Shown here: one piece after another, positions 5,985 to 9,347 of the stretch
Layout of the letters: each line of letters starts with the position of its first letter
How positions within the stretch are numbered: the stretch's first letter is position 1
Source: Bacillota bacterium
Lineage (GTDB): Bacteria; Bacillota; Clostridia; Christensenellales; Aristaeellaceae
Direction: 5' to 3'
Length of the DNA stretch: 9,347 nucleotides
NCBI GenBank assembly: GCA_023443705.1
Contig: JAEZTD010000390.1
Location: 1 to 9,347, forward strand
Position numbers and translations under genes: made by a program
Notes under the pieces: generated by a model
Told to the model about the DNA's origin: nothing
What the model saw: only the letters and a program-made list of their open reading frames with translations
The model's database searches: none

Positions 5985-6698
5985 ATGAAGAAAACGAACA
6001 AGCTGGTCGCCCTGATTGTGGCTGTAATGCTGCTGCTCAGTGCAACAACCGCCTTCGCTGCCACCTACGTCAGCGATCCGGTTTCCCCGAGCATCGCAAA
6101 CCCGGGTGGAAGCGAAGCGCTGCCGGAGACCCCTGAAGAGGCGCTTCCCACCGAGGAGCCCGGCGCAGTCCCGGAAGAGACCGAGGCGCCTGAAGACCCT
6201 GTGGAAGTTGACGCGGTCGTGCAGACCGAAGAGGAGGGCGGCAGCGTAAACATCCGGGCCGCCGCCAGCATGGATGCCGAGATCATCGGCAAGCTCACGA
6301 ATGGAATGAGCGTCAGCGTCCTCGGCACAGAGGGCGACTGGACGAGGATTCGCGCCGACGGAGTCGTCGGGTATGTTTATTCGAATTATATCAGCTTCCC
6401 GGAGCCGGAAGCAGAAGAACCGACCGAGGTCGCTCCTGAAGCACCCGCTGCGGTGGAGCAGAAGATCAAGGTCGCATCAAATCTCGACACGGGCAGCCTT
6501 AAGCCCGGCGACGTCCTGACCCTGTCCGCCGAACTGATCGGCTTCGAGGGTCTCGATTACTCGCTGAACTGGCAGGTCAAGCGGCTGGGCGGCGATTGGG
6601 AGGACATCTCCGGTGCCACCGAAGCGTCCCTTACCCTTGACATAAAGGAAGAGCACAACGGCTGTTCCTGGAGGCTCCGCGCCAGTATCGACGGCTAA
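5985..6698 (+). CDS. Secreted SH3b-domain protein with C-terminal Ig-like domain
   Basis: A 237-residue exported protein. Residues 1-25 are a clear signal peptide (MKKTNK start, ALIVAVMLLLSA core, cleavage after TTAFA). Residues 26-84 form a Pro/Glu-rich linker. Residues 86-137 are a bacterial SH3 (SH3b/SH3_3) domain with the usual landmarks: VNIRAAAS, then IGKLTNGMSVSVLG, then WTRIR and GYVYSNYIS. Such domains usually bind peptidoglycan or wall peptides. Residues 138-159 are a second acidic linker, and residues 160-235 a beta-sandwich domain homologous to that of the preceding protein (LKPGDVLTLSAEL, LNWQ, WEDISG, LTLDI, SWRLRASI). There is no catalytic domain, so it is more likely a wall-bound adaptor or scaffold than a hydrolase. 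It lies in tandem with the preceding gene and the giant repeat protein, with 105- to 107-base gaps. Confidence 0.88.
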   Translation: MKKTNKLVALIVAVMLLLSATTAFAATYVSDPVSPSIANPGGSEALPETPEEALPTEEPGAVPEETEAPEDPVEVDAVVQTEEEGGSVNIRAAASMDAEIIGKLTNGMSVSVLGTEGDWTRIRADGVVGYVYSNYISFPEPEAEEPTEVAPEAPAAVEQKIKVASNLDTGSLKPGDVLTLSAELIGFEGLDYSLNWQVKRLGGDWEDISGATEASLTLDIKEEHNGCSWRLRASIDG

Positions 6699-6718
6699 CG
6701 GCCGGCGGTGCCTCGCAC

Positions 6719-6745
6719 GCGCGGGCGTTTGAACCAGGCCCGCGC
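6719..6745 (+). other. GC-rich hairpin between the SH3b and repeat-protein genes
   Basis: GCGCGGGC (6719-6726) pairs perfectly with GCCCGCGC (6738-6745) around an 11-nt loop. It starts 21 bases after the SH3b stop codon. No T tract follows, so a classical terminator is unlikely; an intercistronic stabilising hairpin that sets relative expression fits better. Confidence 0.45.
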
Positions 6746-6805
6746 AGGCGGAGCGGCCATTGACCAAAGCGACAAGGTTCTGCAATAATCAAGGAGGGCA
6801 TCCGT

Positions 6806-9347
6806 ATGAGGAGTACACTCAAGAGATTTACGGCCGTATTAATCTCGCTCCTGATGTTGTTTGAGTATCCGCTCACCGCGGTAACCGCGTTTGCGCAGGA
6901 CGTGTACAGCGCGTCAACCGTCACCATCGTGGAGGTTCCCAATGACGCCGCGAATTTCGTGCTGGCGGTGAAAGCTAGTAACTATAGGGACCACGACTCT
7001 TCCGTGAGTAACAATAGCATTCAATCAACAACAGCAGGTGTGGTGACTTGGGCACGAAGTTACGCAAATGGAGGGAATAACAGGAGACTCACAATAACAG
7101 GCGAAAAGCCAGGTACAACTACTGTGACTTATACTGCGGGCAGTTCGTACCAAATCACGGTTGCCGTCTATGCGAACGTGACGTTTGATGGCAATTACGC
7201 ATCGGCGCCTACTTTCGTAAAGCGCACCGACACCAGCGGCAGGGTGCGGGTGCCCGACGCTGCGCAAGCTGCCGCGAAAGGCATTTCAAACCCCGGCTTC
7301 AAGCTTGTGGGCTGGTCGCTGAACAGAGACGGCCGCAACCCCATCAGCATTGATCAAACCACTGATGATTCGATCTATACTGTAGTTTCGCCCTACAATA
7401 CGACGCTCTACGCCGTGTGGCAGGAGTTGGTCAAAGCGACGTTCAAGCTGCCCGCTGGCGACAGCGTGGTGTACGCCGACGATGCCGGCGAGATCACAGT
7501 GCCTGACGGCGCGGCAACCGCACCCGCGGGCCACACCTTCAAGTATTGGACTGATGAGCAGCCCTCTAGCGGCAGCGCCTGGCGGCTTACGCAGGCGGAG
7601 TTTGAGAGTGATCCGCCCGAGGCGTTCACCGGCACCACCATCACGGAGAATAAGGTTTTCTACCCCGTCTACGTGACGAGCAAGTTCACCGTCACCTTCT
7701 TTGTCCCCAACGGGCTTGGCGGCATGTCGCCATACGGCAGCCAGCAGGAAGTGCTTTACGGCGATCCCGCCCAGGCGCCTGCGGATCCCGATCTCAGCGG
7801 GCTGGGTTTGCGCTTTACCGGCTGGGACAAGGCCTTCAGCTCGGTCACCGAAAACCTCGTTGTAAACGCGCTGACCGTCGAGCAGTATACGGTTACCTTC
7901 TATGACAAGGACGGGATTGTGATCGGCGAACCGCAGAAGGTGGATGCGGGAAGCAAGGCTACCGCGCCGACGCCGCCTACCTTCTATGGCTACAACTTCC
8001 TGCGTTGGGAGCCCGCCGATTTCGCGAGTGTCACCAGCGATATGGAAATTCACGCTGTGTATGACGATCTTGACATGACGAGGACGATCAGGCTCTACAG
8101 GAACAGGACGTCCACCGACCAAACTTATGTGGATGTCACCACGGACCGCAAAGGATACTTGATTCTGCCGCCCGCGAGCGATTCCCGCCTCAATTTCACG
8201 CACACCAACAGCAGTTACGTGCTGGGCGCTTGGGGCACTTCGCGTAGCCCTGGAAACGTGATCGACCGCGGATCGCATTCCGTTGGCGAAACGATGCATT
8301 TTCCGCAGAACACCAGCCTGTATGCCATGTGGATTCCGTCAAGCCCCACGCTGGACCACATCGACGTGCGCGTCGAAGGCGGCAATCTTTTGATTGAGCG
8401 CAAGGTCAATGACGTGGTCGTGTCCCGGCAAACGGTAACCCTGACGGTCACCAACGCAAGGGTCAGACTTAATGGCGGTTCTTGGATCAACTACAACTCG
8501 TTGTCGAACGGTGAGTTCCGCTTCACGAGTCTCAGGAACCTCAGCATGAGTACAAAAGTTGAGGTTGAGGCGACCTTCACCATCACCGGCAGTTCGACGC
8601 CCCAGACTCTCATCTTCACCATGTCGGATGAAGCGAAGCGCGCGGCGATTGCCGAGTGCCAGGGAACCAGCGGCTTTGACTTCATCATCCGATATGGCAG
8701 CGCCATCAAAATCTTCACCCATACGGTGAATTTCGAGTACAGGAACAACTCTACGCCCGACTGGGTTGTGGAGAACATTCTCAACGGCGGCTCAATCTCG
8801 GCGGCGCATCTGCCTCCCGAGCCCCAGACGTGGACTAAAATTGAGAACGGCTTTACCTACACCTACACTTTCCTCGAGTGGGTACCGCTGGAGAACTACG
8901 GCGAGAGCAACCTCAACAACGTGATCCGCGATATGACCTACTATGCAAGATATTTCGAGACGATCAAGAAGAACGCTTTCCTGGTGACGTATGTGACGTC
9001 CGGTGCGCCGGGGAATCCGGTGCCTGCGCTCCCCACGATGCATGACGTGGACAGCGACGTCACGGTACTCGCTCCCGTGTCCGTGCCCGGATACGATTTC
9101 ACGGGCTGGACGTACACGGACGAAGACGGCAACAACGTTGATCCTTCGAGCCCGTTGGGTGCGGGTGCTACGTTTAAGATGCCTTCGGGCAACGTCACGC
9201 TGACGGGTATTTATACCCTTAGCACGGTGACGTACAAGGTTGAGCACTACCAGCAGAACCTGGACGGGACGTACAAGCACATCGAGGACGACGACACGAC
9301 GCCGAGCGGGAAGTACGGCGACGCGATAGGCGTGGATGGGCTGAAGA
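6806..9347 (+). CDS. Giant secreted InlB B-repeat surface protein (3' end outside window)
   Basis: The frame is open from the ATG at 6806 to the right edge (847 residues visible, no stop). AAGGAGGG (6791-6798) lies 7 bases upstream. Residues 1-30 form a signal peptide (RSTLKR start, VLISLLMLF core, cleavage after TAFA). Residues 38-122 form an Ig-like (Big_2-type) domain ending in GTTTVTYT and YQITVAVYA. From residue 124 the protein is a string of InlB B-repeat/Flg_new-type beta-grasp units, each with an aromatic-Trp core and a closing 'LYAVW'-like strand: about 124-206 (GFKLVGW...LYAVW), 209-289, 293-358 (FTGW), 361-420, 425-509 (LGAW...LYAMW), 639-717 and 724-803 (YDFTGW...TLTGIY). A further unit begins at 807 (VTYKVEHYQQNLDGTY). 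Residues 515-633 are a different, unrecognised beta-rich domain. Such proteins are usually wall-anchored adhesins; an LPXTG or SLH anchor would lie beyond the window. Residues 55-110 have lower-GC codons than the rest. Confidence 0.88.
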   Translation, partial: MRSTLKRFTAVLISLLMLFEYPLTAVTAFAQDVYSASTVTIVEVPNDAANFVLAVKASNYRDHDSSVSNNSIQSTTAGVVTWARSYANGGNNRRLTITGEKPGTTTVTYTAGSSYQITVAVYANVTFDGNYASAPTFVKRTDTSGRVRVPDAAQAAAKGISNPGFKLVGWSLNRDGRNPISIDQTTDDSIYTVVSPYNTTLYAVWQELVKATFKLPAGDSVVYADDAGEITVPDGAATAPAGHTFKYWTDEQPSSGSAWRLTQAEFESDPPEAFTGTTITENKVFYPVYVTSKFTVTFFVPNGLGGMSPYGSQQEVLYGDPAQAPADPDLSGLGLRFTGWDKAFSSVTENLVVNALTVEQYTVTFYDKDGIVIGEPQKVDAGSKATAPTPPTFYGYNFLRWEPADFASVTSDMEIHAVYDDLDMTRTIRLYRNRTSTDQTYVDVTTDRKGYLILPPASDSRLNFTHTNSSYVLGAWGTSRSPGNVIDRGSHSVGETMHFPQNTSLYAMWIPSSPTLDHIDVRVEGGNLLIERKVNDVVVSRQTVTLTVTNARVRLNGGSWINYNSLSNGEFRFTSLRNLSMSTKVEVEATFTITGSSTPQTLIFTMSDEAKRAAIAECQGTSGFDFIIRYGSAIKIFTHTVNFEYRNNSTPDWVVENILNGGSISAAHLPPEPQTWTKIENGFTYTYTFLEWVPLENYGESNLNNVIRDMTYYARYFETIKKNAFLVTYVTSGAPGNPVPALPTMHDVDSDVTVLAPVSVPGYDFTGWTYTDEDGNNVDPSSPLGAGATFKMPSGNVTLTGIYTLSTVTYKVEHYQQNLDGTYKHIEDDDTTPSGKYGDAIGVDGLK

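Noticed and set aside
6719..6745. Intrinsic terminator after the SH3b gene
   Set aside because: The stem is strong but no T tract follows on either strand.
1..9347. CRISPR array, tRNA, rRNA or intact insertion sequence
   Set aside because: No regularly spaced direct repeats, no cloverleaf or rRNA signature, and no transposase-like protein were seen on either strand.

Overview
The window reads as a piece of a fairly GC-rich, low-redundancy genome of a Clostridia-like Bacillota bacterium, probably from a gut or rumen community. The clues are strong AGGAGG-type ribosome sites, a Firmicutes-style GH38 alpha-mannosidase, and secreted SH3b, Ig-like and InlB B-repeat (Listeria-Bacteroides repeat) proteins. 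This placement is inference; no rRNA or other taxonomic marker is present.

Left part (1-4450) is a carbohydrate-use region. The 3' end of an unidentified gene with a heptad-like C-terminal helix is followed by a good sigma-A-type promoter. That promoter has a 15-bp palindrome over its -10 box and a terminator-like hairpin in the leader. It drives a sugar phosphate isomerase/epimerase of the xylose-isomerase TIM-barrel type. Next comes a full-length but broken alpha-mannosidase gene with three in-frame stops, one frameshift, a probable lost start codon and a mutated zinc-ligand histidine. The isomerase looks intact, so the pathway appears half dead. The mannosidase is followed by two hairpins, the second a perfect 24-bp inverted repeat.

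Middle part (4451-5330) is about 880 bases without a believable protein gene and with lower GC. It holds a candidate noncoding RNA unit of about 330 nt: an extended -10 promoter near 4730, several strong hairpins, and a terminator-like hairpin with a T-rich tail near 5040-5070. A second possible promoter lies near 5240, ahead of the next gene. Fragments of the 4398-4450 inverted repeat recur in this part and again at 5932-5946.

Right part (5331-9347) holds three consecutive plus-strand genes for exported proteins. The first is a 182-residue protein with an acidic linker and a C-terminal Ig-like domain. The second is a 237-residue protein with an SH3b domain and a homologous Ig-like domain. 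The third is a very large surface protein built of InlB-type repeats, open to the right edge of the window (847 residues visible). They probably act together at the cell envelope. The leader between the first two can fold into a three-way junction just upstream of the ribosome site.
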